From QNBT01 sp964563335 (lineage in GTDB: Bacteria > Planctomycetota > Phycisphaerae > Sedimentisphaerales > Anaerohalosphaeraceae), in the NCBI GenBank assembly GCA_964563335.1, contig CAZLWL010000001.1:14762-78761 (forward strand): a stretch of DNA of 64,000 nucleotides, read 5' to 3'. The first letter of the stretch is position 1, and every line of letters begins with the position of its first letter. This document shows, piece by piece, positions 27,271 through 35,747 of this stretch. The translations under genes and the position numbers were made by a program. The notes below the pieces were generated by a model that was given only the letters and a program-made list of their open reading frames with translations, made no database searches and was not told where the DNA came from.

Positions 27271-27334
27271 TCAAGCCACGACTTGGGTTTTTATTCAAGC
27301 CACGACTTGCCGGTTTTATCTAAGCCACGACTTG
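27271..27334. repeat. Three direct copies of AAGCCACGACTTG
   Basis: Copies begin at 27273, 27297 and 27322 and are separated by unlike spacers of about 11-12 bases, just beyond the 3' end of the PilZ gene. Too short and too irregular for a CRISPR array. Function unknown. Confidence 0.6.
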
Positions 27335-27338
27335 AAGG

Positions 27339-27692
27339 TTACACCCGCAATTTTGGCGACTCGCAAAACTCCAGCGCCACTGCCTGCGTTATCGAGCGAG
27401 ATTGGGTCGTTGCTAACGAGTGCGGCTGGTCAACCCTGATGACTCTGGCGTAGCTGGATAATCTGCCGCCATATTCCAGCAGTCCTTCGGTGGGTGGAAC
27501 CGTCATGTCAACGCTCACCAATTCCCCGTCTTCCAGATTACAATCGCCGAACTCGGCCAACACGCCGCCTGGGCTTACATTAACGGTATTACCCGCATAA
27601 ACCGTGCCGCCGAGTTGGCCGACCTTCTGGCACAGCACGGTAAGCCTGAGCGGCTGGCGCTGATATCTTCTTCTGTCCTTATCTTCCTTCAT
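27339..27692 (-). CDS. PilZ domain protein
   Basis: A 117-residue single-domain PilZ protein, a likely cyclic-di-GMP receptor. The RxxxR-type motif is in RRRYQRQPLRL at residues 7-17, and the second motif is NVSPGGVLAEF near 39-49. Length fits a bare PilZ domain. An AGGGA site lies upstream of the ATG. It is divergent from the histidine kinase gene, separated by about 420 bp. Confidence 0.8.
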   Translation of the reverse strand: MKEDKDRRRYQRQPLRLTVLCQKVGQLGGTVYAGNTVNVSPGGVLAEFGDCNLEDGELVSVDMTVPPTEGLLEYGGRLSSYARVIRVDQPHSLATTQSRSITQAVALEFCESPKLRV

Positions 27693-28111
27693 AAGCGTCC
27701 CTGCCTAAATGGAGGTCATTAAATATATCCTCTATCTTACCTAATCAAAAATCATTAGCAAGCCCCATACCAAAACGACCTGCGGCAAAATGCCCTAAAT
27801 TAACATTCCCAAGCTCTTGTAGATAATCAGGTTAAGTGGCCCCTGTTCAGTTCAGGCATAAAATCTTCCCGCCTGAGTGTCAGAAACGTTGACAAACAGC
27901 AACATGGAGCCAGGTACTGCAGCTTTTGTACAAAATTATTCACAATGTTGCCGTTTTGCCACCATATCGGTGCTTACCTATTTATCGGATGAGCAAGGCG
28001 TTATGTTTGTTTAAGTGCGTCCCCCTTTATTCCGAAAAGGAAACAGAAATGTTGTTTTTTTGCAACACAGGCACTTAACAGAACCTGGCTATCAGAGTTA
28101 AATGACTGCAA
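27693..28111. other. Divergent intergenic region between PilZ and kinase genes
   Basis: About 420 bp with no gene seen. It must carry promoters for the minus-strand PilZ gene and the plus-strand kinase operon. I looked for a sigma-54 -24/-12 element (TGGC-N8-TTGC) and found no good match. Confidence 0.5.
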
Positions 28112-29266
28112 ATGAGCGCACAAAACCAAAAACAACCTGATAAATCGACAAAAGCTGAGCATGAGCGACAGCAACACTCTGCATCTGAGGCGTTCAGTTC
28201 CCCAAACTTGGCCGAGTCGATAATCGAATCGGTTTGCACCGGAGTCGTGGCCTTTGACCGAAAGCTCAGGATAATCCGGGCCAACAGCCGGGCTGACCAG
28301 CTTGTTGACCTCGGCGAATACATTGACCGGTCCCTCGCCGCCGGCACCGATGCCAAAGTCTGGGGCAACTGGACGAAGTTGCTCAAATCGACCATCACGA
28401 CCGGCTGCAACGGTGATTTTAAGGCGGTAAGGTACAACTTTGACGGGCGAAAGAGGCTTCTGCACATAGTCTGCACACCGCTAAAGGAAATATCAACCCA
28501 ACAGGTCATCGGCGCAGTGGTGGTTATCGAGGATGTGACCGAAAAAGCTGATATCGAGGGTCAACTGGCCCAGGCCGAGCGGTTCGCGGCTGTAGGCAAG
28601 GTCGCCAGCAAAGTGGCACACGAGCTGAACAATCCCATGGACGGGATTCTCAGATACCTTAATCTTGCAATACGCGTTATTGACAAGCAGGACCTCGAAA
28701 AGGCCACCCAGTACCTCCATCAGTGCCGCGCAGGCCTGACACGCATGGTTCAGATTATCAGCGAGCTGCTGGAATTTTCCCGCTGTACGTATCCGGCCTT
28801 TGAGCGCGGGCCGGTCGATCGGATTGTTGAAGCGGCCGTCAAGGCCATGGAATCGCAGGCCAAGGGCATAGACGTTCAGGTCATTCGAGACTTTGCCGGC
28901 GATATGCCGAGGTTCAGAGGCTCGAACCTGTTTCAGGTGTTCAGCAATCTGATTAAGAACGCCGCTGATGCCATGGAAGGTGCGGGCCAATTGAGAATTA
29001 CGATATCCGATAGCGATGACATGCTGACGATAGAGTTTCGTGATACGGGCCCCGGCTTTGCCCCCGAAAACGCCGAAGTTATATTTGAACCTTTCTTTAC
29101 AACAAAACGCCGCGGCCGAGGCGCAGGGCTGGGCCTCGGGCTGGCAATATGCAAAGATATTGTTGAAAAGTACGATGGCCGGATAACAGCCCGAAACGTC
29201 CCCGAGGGCGGCAGCGTATTCACTGTTCGTCTGCCACTCGCGCAGGAAAATTCACCGAGAGGCTAA
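28112..29266 (+). CDS. PAS-domain sensor histidine kinase (NtrB-like)
   Basis: A 384-residue cytoplasmic kinase without membrane segments. A PAS-like domain occupies about residues 35-145 (ESIIESVCTGVVAFDRKLRIIRANSRAD). The phosphoacceptor is H170 in KVAHELNNPMDGI. The ATPase domain shows the N box FSNLIKNAADAMEG near 280-293, G1 FRDTGPGFAPEN, the F box EPFFTTKRRGRGAGLGLGL and G2. HELNNPMDGI is the NtrB/HisKA type. The sigma-54-type regulator follows 13 bp downstream, so this is its likely partner. The start is uncertain because no strong ribosome site is seen. Confidence 0.85.
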   Translation: MSAQNQKQPDKSTKAEHERQQHSASEAFSSPNLAESIIESVCTGVVAFDRKLRIIRANSRADQLVDLGEYIDRSLAAGTDAKVWGNWTKLLKSTITTGCNGDFKAVRYNFDGRKRLLHIVCTPLKEISTQQVIGAVVVIEDVTEKADIEGQLAQAERFAAVGKVASKVAHELNNPMDGILRYLNLAIRVIDKQDLEKATQYLHQCRAGLTRMVQIISELLEFSRCTYPAFERGPVDRIVEAAVKAMESQAKGIDVQVIRDFAGDMPRFRGSNLFQVFSNLIKNAADAMEGAGQLRITISDSDDMLTIEFRDTGPGFAPENAEVIFEPFFTTKRRGRGAGLGLGLAICKDIVEKYDGRITARNVPEGGSVFTVRLPLAQENSPRG

Positions 29267-29279
29267 TAGGGCAAATATA

Positions 29280-30665
29280 ATGGCAAAAGCGAAAATTCTT
29301 GTTGTTGACGATGACCGGATAATCCTTGATTCCTTATGTGAGTTTCTGAGTCTTGAAGGCTACGCCGCTACCGCAGCCGAGTCTTTCAAGGAAGCCGCCG
29401 CCGCTCTGCAAAGGCAGTCTTTCTCACTCGTTATCGCGGATGTGAACATACCCGACGGCTCCGGCTTCGAACTGTTATCGGTCGTCAGGAAGAACTATCC
29501 CCAAACGGTCGTCATCATCATCACCGGCTACGGGACTATTGAAAGCGCTGTTGAAGCAATCAAGATGGGCGCCTATGACTACCTCACCAAGCCGATCGTT
29601 GACGATGATCTGCTCTTAGGTGTTGAGCGGGCGCTGCGGCAGCAAACCCTTCTGAGCGAGAACCGCCAGTTGCGAGGGCAACTCGAACAGAAGTACACCT
29701 TGGATAATATTATCAGCCAGGACTACAAGATGGCCAAAATCTTCGACCTTATAGAAGCCGTGGCCGACACCACGACAACGATATTGATGACGGGAGCCTC
29801 CGGCACCGGCAAGAGCATGTTGGCAAGAGCTATTCACTACCATTCATCCCGAAGTGATAAGGCCTTTGTTGAGGTTAGCTGCGGAGCCCTGCCGGAGACA
29901 TTGTTAGAGAGCGAGTTGTTTGGCCACGTAAGAGGTGCCTTCACCGGAGCTGTAAGGGACAAAGACGGCAAATTCTTAGCTGCCGACGGCGGCACCGTCT
30001 TTCTTGATGAGATTTCGGTCGCATCGCCTGCCATGCAGGTAAAGCTGCTGCGCGTTCTTCAGGACCGGCAGTTTGAGGCGGTGGGCAGCAATAAGACCAT
30101 CACAGTTGACACCCGCATTGTTCTGGCGTCAAACAGCAACCTTGTCGAGGAGGTCAAGGCCGGCCGGTTCAGAGAAGACCTTTACTATCGAATCAATGTA
30201 GTTACGATTCATCTGCCGCCGTTAGCCGACAGAATCGGCGACATACCGCTGCTTACCGAGCATTTCCTTAGCCAATTCTGCCGGACCCACGGCAAGGAAA
30301 AACGCGAAATAGTCCCCGAGGCGATGGAATGCCTGCAGCGTTATGCATGGCCCGGCAATGTGCGCGAGTTGGAAAACGTCATGGAAAGGGCGGTCCTGCT
30401 GTGCAAGGGTGCGCGGATCGGTATAGATGACCTGCCGCCGGCACTGGTGATGCAAAGTCGTGTTGCCACCGGGCCCGGCTTTAAGCAGATGGGATTGAAA
30501 GAGGTCCTTGCCGAGCCGGAAAAGACCGCTATCCGCGCCGCGCTCGACGCCAACAACTGGAACAGGCAAAACACCGCCAGGGCCCTGCAGATTAACCGGA
30601 CCACACTGTACAAGAAGATGAAACGTTACGGTCTCGAAGACGAAGCGGCAAGATTAGGACTGTAA
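29280..30665 (+). CDS. Sigma-54-dependent response regulator (NtrC family)
   Basis: 461 residues in three domains: receiver with phosphoacceptor D54 in LVIADVNIPDGSG; AAA+ domain with Walker A GASGTGKS near 173-180, the sigma-54 contact loop GAFTGA near 218-223 and Walker B GGTVFLDEIS near 236-245; and a C-terminal Fis-type helix-turn-helix (NNWNRQNTARALQINRTTLYKKMKRYGL). All key residues are present, so it should activate sigma-54 promoters when phosphorylated by the upstream kinase. AGGG site eight bases before the ATG. Its last 40 bases overlap the tail of a degenerate minus-strand protease gene. Confidence 0.92.
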   Translation: MAKAKILVVDDDRIILDSLCEFLSLEGYAATAAESFKEAAAALQRQSFSLVIADVNIPDGSGFELLSVVRKNYPQTVVIIITGYGTIESAVEAIKMGAYDYLTKPIVDDDLLLGVERALRQQTLLSENRQLRGQLEQKYTLDNIISQDYKMAKIFDLIEAVADTTTTILMTGASGTGKSMLARAIHYHSSRSDKAFVEVSCGALPETLLESELFGHVRGAFTGAVRDKDGKFLAADGGTVFLDEISVASPAMQVKLLRVLQDRQFEAVGSNKTITVDTRIVLASNSNLVEEVKAGRFREDLYYRINVVTIHLPPLADRIGDIPLLTEHFLSQFCRTHGKEKREIVPEAMECLQRYAWPGNVRELENVMERAVLLCKGARIGIDDLPPALVMQSRVATGPGFKQMGLKEVLAEPEKTAIRAALDANNWNRQNTARALQINRTTLYKKMKRYGLEDEAARLGL

Positions 30666-31246
30666 TTTCGTGATGTGGCCACAGCAACGCCAATAACTTT
30701 TCCTTGTTCGTCCAGCACAGGTCCACCGCTACTGCCTGGAGATATTGGAGCTGTTATCTGCAAAATAGAGTTTTGACCGACCGTTCTGATAGCGCTAACA
30801 ATTCCCTTTGAAAAAGTGCCTTCTAACCCTTTAGGATTACCAACAACAAATAATTCATCTCCTATTGCAACTTTGTTGCCATCGCCAAGAGACAAGGTTG
30901 GAGCCTTAACATCTTTTATCTTCAGAAGCACTAAATCACTTCGTTTGTCAATGGCTACATACCCTACTATATCATACTTCGGTTTTGCTCCAACGATCTT
31001 AGCGTAACCTCCTGCTGCCACCTCCACAACGTGAAGATTTGTAGCAACTACGTTTTCTTTTACAAAAAACCCGCTACCTAACGAAAGCGGCTGACCATTA
31101 TCGTCATGCATCACAAGCATTACAACCGAGGGGAATGCATTTTTTGCAATATCTCGAGCGTTTTGTGCCCTTGCTACGGGAATGAAGCACAAGGCTAAAA
31201 TAGGCAGAGTTGTAAAAGCCCTCCAAAATCAATTTCTGAATCCCAT
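30626..31246 (-). pseudogene. Truncated trypsin-like (HtrA-type) serine protease
   Basis: The serine protease domain has a complete-looking triad: histidine in VATNLHVVEV, aspartate in DKRSDLVLLK and serine in ISPGSSGGPV. It reads through to GVAVATS and then runs into unrelated residues encoded antisense to the end of the NtrC-type gene, so the normal C-terminus is lost. At the other end a proper start exists at 31246 (ATG six bases after AAAGGA) and encodes MGFRN, but codon 6 is TGA (31229-31231), after which the frame continues as FWRAFTTLPILALCFIPVARAQNA, plainly the rest of a signal peptide. Both defects point to a decaying gene, although re-initiation at the TTG at 31192 would give a protein without a signal peptide. 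Confidence 0.72.
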
Positions 31247-31415
31247 TTCTGGTCCTTTCTCAAAAAAGCACTGAATAATTAAGTTTTACAATGACAACAT
31301 TGTACAAGTTACTGGTGAGAGAGACAAGCATGAACGTTCTTTCGCATGATTTTTTCAGATAGATTACCGGTTTCGTTGGCTACTCTGGCATAGGCCTGCC
31401 TTGCCACAAACCCAA

Positions 31416-31757
31416 TCAGGACTCAAGGTCTTCGAGGATTTGGGATAGCAGCGGTTTTATTACGGGTATTCTGTTTTTTATTGTTTCCCACACAAGCTGG
31501 TAATCCACGCCAAAGTAGAAATGGATCAACCTGTCTCTCATCCCTGCCATATCTTTCCATGGTATCGAAGGGTATTGTTCTTTGATCCGGTCAGGAACAT
31601 TCTTAGACGCCTCCCCAATGATCTCGAACTTGCGAATTACGGCACTGGTGGTTTTGTCGTCATCCTTGAAACTGTTGAAATCTATGTCTTCGACGAAAGC
31701 TTCAATCGCCTCAATAGCCGCCAGAATATCCCTTAGATACAGACTGCCATCCCTCAT
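31416..31757 (-). CDS. hepT: HepT-like toxin (HEPN, DUF86)
   Basis: A 113-residue HEPN-domain RNase toxin of the MntA/HepT system. The catalytic Rx4HxY motif is complete in MRDRLIHFY (R, then H and Y) near residues 73-81. Its ATG overlaps the stop of the antitoxin gene by four bases (31754-31757). In characterised systems MntA blocks HepT by adenylylating the tyrosine of this motif. The pair directly follows aroDE on the same strand. Confidence 0.85.
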   Translation of the reverse strand: MRDGSLYLRDILAAIEAIEAFVEDIDFNSFKDDDKTTSAVIRKFEIIGEASKNVPDRIKEQYPSIPWKDMAGMRDRLIHFYFGVDYQLVWETIKNRIPVIKPLLSQILEDLES

Positions 31758-32044
31758 ATATAAATTGCCTCCCCGAGAACTTGCGCTTTTATCTCCTCTC
31801 TTATCGAGCGAATCGGAACTACGTCAACTGAACAGTTCAGCCTCTCCTCGAGAAAATCAGACAGTCCTACAAAGTCAAACAAGTCGGCACCGGCATCGAA
31901 ATCAACCAGCATATCGATATCACTGCCAGCGTCTTGTTCGCCGCGAGCATATGAGCCGAAGATACCTTTTATGTCCGCACGGAATCTATTGCGAACTACC
32001 GGCCGGAGGTCCTTGAGATTTTCAAGAATCGATTGTTTTGTCAT
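31754..32044 (-). CDS. mntA: MntA-like nucleotidyltransferase antitoxin
   Basis: A 96-residue minimal nucleotidyltransferase. The GSx10DxD signature is intact: GSYARGEQDAGSDIDM near residues 29-44. This family adenylylates and so neutralises its partner HEPN toxin. AGGAA ribosome site upstream; start 21 bp after the aroDE stop. Size and gene order are typical for MNT/HEPN pairs, which stabilise genomic regions or act in phage defence. Confidence 0.85.
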   Translation of the reverse strand: MTKQSILENLKDLRPVVRNRFRADIKGIFGSYARGEQDAGSDIDMLVDFDAGADLFDFVGLSDFLEERLNCSVDVVPIRSIREEIKAQVLGEAIYI

Positions 32045-32065
32045 AAATATAGTTCCTGAAAAACA

Positions 32066-33643
32066 TCATTCTATCCGGTTTTCCTTTGAAAGACAACTAA
32101 GAATGGTTTTTCGCATGGTTTTTTCGGGGGGGTCGGCGGTGTCTGTGCCGATGAACAGTTTGTACTGTGCCATTGCCTGGCGGATGAACATCTCTACACC
32201 GCTTATAGTTTTTGCACCGGCCTTTGCGGCCTGCTTCAAGAGAAGCGTCTCGGCGGGATTATAGACTGTGTCAAAGACGGTCATGTCGGCATTAAGGCGC
32301 TCGGCGGGTACGGGCGTTGCATCCACGTCGGGGTACATTCCGATACTTGTGCAATTTATGACTACCTGTGCTTCCATTTGGCTCAGGGCGTCAAGCGGGG
32401 CGTATTTGCATCTGAACTCCTTGCTTAAGGCCCGGGCCTTTGCGACCGTGCGATTGTAGATTGTAACCTCGGCCCCCACATCGGTAAGGCCTGCCACTAC
32501 CGCCCGTGCTGCTCCGCCGGCTCCCACGACGGCAACGGTCATATCGTGCAGGCCGTGTTTGTCAATTTTAAGGGCAGCGCAGAGAGCGTCCATCGCGCCG
32601 GCGTAATCGGTGTTGGAGCCGCTGACCCTGGGACCGATGCCGATCTTGAGCGTGTTGACCGCACCGATATCCTCGGCCAGAGGCCCGACAAATTCGCCGG
32701 CGGCATTTACATAGTCAAGGGCGTGGGCCTTGTGCGGAATCGTTACGCTAAAGCCACCAAAGCCGAGCCAGCTTCTGGCCAGGATGTTCTCCAGAAAATC
32801 GTTGAATCCGCTCCTTTCGCCTTCAACGAGCAACGGAACATACAATCCGTTTACACCCCGCTCACTAAAGCAGGCGTTGAAAATCGCGGGGCTCAGCGAA
32901 TGGGCGACGGGACTTCCGATTACGCCGAAAAGTTCGGTATCGGCGTCAATAGAATCCCAGCGGTAAAGCATCTTCAACTGCTCAATCGTAATTTGCCCCG
33001 GCGCGGTAGCGTGTTCTTCATCAACCGAGGCAAATGTAAGAAACCCGCCGAGCTTTTTCGCTAATATTCGACTGATAAGACCTGCCTCACCCATGCAAAG
33101 TACAATCACATCGCCGGTTTTGTTGTGCAGTAAATCAAAGGCTTCGAAACAATCGTTTATGTGGCCCGCTGTATAAACTAACTTGGGTATAGCTTGTGGA
33201 CAGGCGGCCGGCATCTCCTCATATAGCGCTTCCAAATCGTCAAAAGGGCAGGTGAAGTTGTGGGCCGAAAGAATCAGCCGGCCCTGTTTATTTTCCGATA
33301 GTGCCTCTTTGAGCCTGGCCTGTGCATCGCCTGCAAGGAAATTATCGTATTCGCAATCGACAAAGTCTGCACCATGATTCAGCGCTTCGACCAAAATCTC
33401 GGTTCGCAGTTGGAGCGACCAGTCGCCGACACCGCCCTGAGCCTTGTCCCTGCATGTGACAATCACCGGCAGTTTCGTTGCCTTTGCCTGGGCCAATAAC
33501 GATTTGAGTGCGTCGGCATTGAGTTCATTTAGATAATCAGTGCGAAGTTCAAGCATCTCGGCACCGGCAGCGCGGGCGGATTCGATCTGTTCGCCGGCAA
33601 CAACAATGTCACTACACGATATTGGAACCGCAAGATATGTCAT
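32066..33643 (-). CDS. aroDE: Bifunctional 3-dehydroquinate dehydratase / shikimate dehydrogenase
   Basis: Shikimate pathway steps 3 and 4 in one 525-residue protein. Residues 1-~230 are a type I dehydratase: ELRTDYL, VIVTCRDKAQGG, FVDCEYDN, ILSAHNF with the catalytic histidine, and PKLVYTAG with the Schiff-base lysine. The second half is AroE: GVIGSPVAHSLSPAIFNACF, GFSVTIPHK with the catalytic lysine, and the NADP loop VGAGGAARAVVAGL. I chose ATG 33643, which starts exactly at the conserved MTYLAVPISCSD; the frame upstream to 33724 looks non-coding. This type I fusion order is also found in plants and several planctomycetes and chlamydiae. Confidence 0.92.
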   Translation of the reverse strand: MTYLAVPISCSDIVVAGEQIESARAAGAEMLELRTDYLNELNADALKSLLAQAKATKLPVIVTCRDKAQGGVGDWSLQLRTEILVEALNHGADFVDCEYDNFLAGDAQARLKEALSENKQGRLILSAHNFTCPFDDLEALYEEMPAACPQAIPKLVYTAGHINDCFEAFDLLHNKTGDVIVLCMGEAGLISRILAKKLGGFLTFASVDEEHATAPGQITIEQLKMLYRWDSIDADTELFGVIGSPVAHSLSPAIFNACFSERGVNGLYVPLLVEGERSGFNDFLENILARSWLGFGGFSVTIPHKAHALDYVNAAGEFVGPLAEDIGAVNTLKIGIGPRVSGSNTDYAGAMDALCAALKIDKHGLHDMTVAVVGAGGAARAVVAGLTDVGAEVTIYNRTVAKARALSKEFRCKYAPLDALSQMEAQVVINCTSIGMYPDVDATPVPAERLNADMTVFDTVYNPAETLLLKQAAKAGAKTISGVEMFIRQAMAQYKLFIGTDTADPPEKTMRKTILSCLSKENRIE

Positions 33644-33875
33644 AATGCAAGCAGATATAGCTTTGGAGAGGCGTGAATGCAAGGACAAAACCATGGCCCC
33701 CCAACTGCTGGGATACGCCTGCAAATCCGATTTTTGGTGTCATTTTTCTTTACGCAGCTTCGGCAGTTTGCTAAAATATCCTGCGTCCGGCCTGAAACAG
33801 ATTTGACTGCTCTGTTCACCGGCGGAATATGGAGTGTCCAACAAAGAACGAAGTTGTCTTGACTGAGGAGTTATG

Positions 33876-34106
33876 ATGTCAGAAGGATATTATTTACACC
33901 TGCAACCGAGCGAAACCGCTGTTTTCGGCGCGGCAGCCAATATTTTTGCAAGCTACATAGCGACGAATCAGGTTACCGAAGACAATGAGGCCGAGATGAT
34001 GAAGAAGGCAATCCGCGCTGCCATCTCAATCGCACGCTATGTGGAAAAAGTCGTCCAGAGCGACGACGAATTGGCCGCTGAGCACAAAATAGAACCCAAG
34101 ATATAA
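33876..34106 (+). CDS. Small hypothetical protein (76 aa)
   Basis: Starts at the second of two tandem ATGs (33873, 33876), five bases after GAGGAG. The protein, MSEGYYLHLQPSETAVFGAA and on, is helical, acidic at its end, without signal peptide or membrane segment. I do not recognise a family. The good ribosome site and codon-like composition support a real gene. It is divergent from aroDE and runs toward the broken redoxin gene. Confidence 0.6.
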   Translation: MSEGYYLHLQPSETAVFGAAANIFASYIATNQVTEDNEAEMMKKAIRAAISIARYVEKVVQSDDELAAEHKIEPKI

Positions 34107-34398
34107 AATATATCTCCCATCTTGCGCAAACGTACCAGCCTCGTAGTGCGGCTTCACAAACGGGCAATCGTAATTAAGCCACTCCAATACGACAATTTGC
34201 CCTGAATAGTCGGCCAGCTTCACCTGCTTGCCATTGTGGTCTGTCAGCGCAAAATCCGGTGCCTTCTTAACTGCCGTTTCGCCACCATCCTTATGCCGGG
34301 ACAGGGGACTTGGGTAATGGTTTTTTACCTTTGCAGCCAGCCAAAACGATCCCCAAGCCGGCCAGAAGCAAAACCGTCAACAATCTCGTTTTGGACAT
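34107..34398 (-). pseudogene. Frameshifted, truncated redoxin (AhpC/TSA-type) lipoprotein
   Basis: ATG 34398, six bases after AAAGGTG, starts a lipoprotein signal peptide MSKTRLLTVLLLAGLGIVLAGC with a good lipobox. The frame stops at 34291 after KGKKPLPKSPVPA. A shifted frame continues at once with HKDGGETAVKKAPDFALTD and KLADYSGQIVVLEWLNYDCPFVKPHYEAGTF, the N-terminal half of a thioredoxin-like redoxin with DCPF in the active-site place. Homology ends near 34125, next to the convergent small gene, so the C-terminal half is gone. One frameshift plus a 3' deletion make it a pseudogene. Confidence 0.75.
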
Positions 34399-34557
34399 TT
34401 TCAGCACCTTTCAGCAAAATTATCATCAGCCTTTCGCAAACCGTATCCATATAACATACGAACTGACTTGCATCTGTATAACTTATTGCTAAAATACTAC
34501 ACAATCCTGACTTTCGTGTACAATACTCTTTAATGTAAAAACCACGGTGCCAGAAAC

Positions 34558-35253
34558 ATGAACAGTGCGTCGGAAAATACGGTGCCTCTTACGAGGATTC
34601 AGAAGCTCATCGGCAAATATATGCTTCAATCCAAGCGGGAAGGGCCATGTTGTTACCTCGAAGCCCGCGCGGATATGACCGACCTTGTGGCCATGCGAAG
34701 GCCGTATTGCAAGCAGGCGGGCGTTCGCGTAACGACAAACGATTTCTTCTTTTGTGCGATAGGCCGGGCGGTAAAGAAATTTCCACTGATGGCGGGGCAC
34801 CTCGACGCTGGCGGTGCCAGCGTTCGTATCCCCGACAATGTGGGCGTCGGCTTTGCGGTGGAGGCTCCGCAGGGACTTGTTGTTCCGGTGATAAAGAATG
34901 TTTTGGAAAAATCCCTCCCACAAATTGCAGTCCAAAGCAGTTCGCTCGTTGAGAAAGCACGGGCGAATAAGCTCACTCTTGATGATTTCGAAGGCGCCGA
35001 TATTGTCTTTAGCAGTCTTGGCATGTACGGCATAACTTCTTTTTTCGCAATCAAACCCCCCGGCGCCGTCGGCATCGTTTCAGTTGGAAAGTTTGAAGAC
35101 ACCCTCGTTCCGGCAAATGGCAGGTTGACGGTTCGCAAAACAATGTCGGTTGGCCTGGCAGCCGACCGTAGAATAGTAAGCGAATTCTATGCCGCGCAAT
35201 TCCTCAGTTGCGTAGTTGAACTGCTTGAAGCCCCTGAAATGTTAATCGCGTAG
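34558..35253 (+). CDS. 2-oxoacid dehydrogenase E2-like catalytic domain, lacking HxxxDG
   Basis: A 231-residue stand-alone E2/CAT-fold domain with no lipoyl or subunit-binding domain. Recognisable parts: LTRIQKLIGKYMLQSKREGPCCYLEARADMTDL, PDNVGVGFAVEAPQGLVVPVIKN, TLDDFEGADIVFSSLGMYGI and PPGAVGIVSVGK. In active E2 enzymes the C-terminal part carries DHRxxDG, with the catalytic histidine. Here it reads AADRRIVSEFYAAQF, so the histidine and the DG are replaced. The fold is likely kept but the usual acyltransfer is not. No E1 or E3 genes are nearby. Possibly a structural or regulatory paralogue. Confidence 0.75.
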   Translation: MNSASENTVPLTRIQKLIGKYMLQSKREGPCCYLEARADMTDLVAMRRPYCKQAGVRVTTNDFFFCAIGRAVKKFPLMAGHLDAGGASVRIPDNVGVGFAVEAPQGLVVPVIKNVLEKSLPQIAVQSSSLVEKARANKLTLDDFEGADIVFSSLGMYGITSFFAIKPPGAVGIVSVGKFEDTLVPANGRLTVRKTMSVGLAADRRIVSEFYAAQFLSCVVELLEAPEMLIA

Positions 35254-35357
35254 AGCTATGTCGGCTGGCGACTGTTGACAACCGTGAACTTATTGATATA
35301 TTGGAACGTCAAGTGTGGTAGTTGTGCCGAGTGATTATTATGGAAGGAACAATAAAG

Positions 35358-35744
35358 ATGAAGACCATAGCGTCGTCCGTACTGTTCTTGGCCGTTTTAG
35401 CTGTTTCAATCCTCTTTTTGGGCTGTGAAGAAGGAAACCACCTTTCCCAAAGAAGGACCAGGTTGGTCGGTGATGAGAACCTCAAACTGAAGGAGCGGCT
35501 TGAACTGTGCAATCAGGAAAATCGAAAACTCGAAGAAGCCGTCGCTTACTACGAAGAGGAGGAACAAAAGCGGGCCGATACCGAGAAGGAAATGGGAGAC
35601 ATGGTTCTCAAGTTGCTAAAAGATAAAGATGCTGCCGGGAAAGAAATTGAGAAGCTCACCGATGAGAATCTACGGCTTAAAACCAGAATCGCCGAGCTCG
35701 AATCTGCCCTTGCCCGAAGTGGCGACCAGCCGGACGCGCAGTAG
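35358..35744 (+). CDS. Small coiled-coil lipoprotein
   Basis: Start at ATG 35358, nine bases after AAGGA, gives the signal peptide MKTIASSVLFLAVLAVSILFLGC with a lipobox (LFLGC). The mature part of about 105 residues is almost entirely charged coiled coil (LKLKERLELCNQENRKLEEA, EIEKLTDENLRLKTRIAELES). Probably anchored in the periplasm or outer membrane as an oligomer. No family recognised. It is convergent with pyrG, stopping three bases before the pyrG stop. Confidence 0.72.
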   Translation: MKTIASSVLFLAVLAVSILFLGCEEGNHLSQRRTRLVGDENLKLKERLELCNQENRKLEEAVAYYEEEEQKRADTEKEMGDMVLKLLKDKDAAGKEIEKLTDENLRLKTRIAELESALARSGDQPDAQ

Positions 35745-35747
35745 GCC

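Noticed and set aside
27271..27334. Possible CRISPR array
   Set aside because: Only three copies of 13 bp with 11-12 base spacers; no cas genes anywhere in the window.
27693..28111. Sigma-54 promoter for the NtrB/NtrC-like operon
   Set aside because: No TGGC-N8-TTGC match with acceptable spacing was found.
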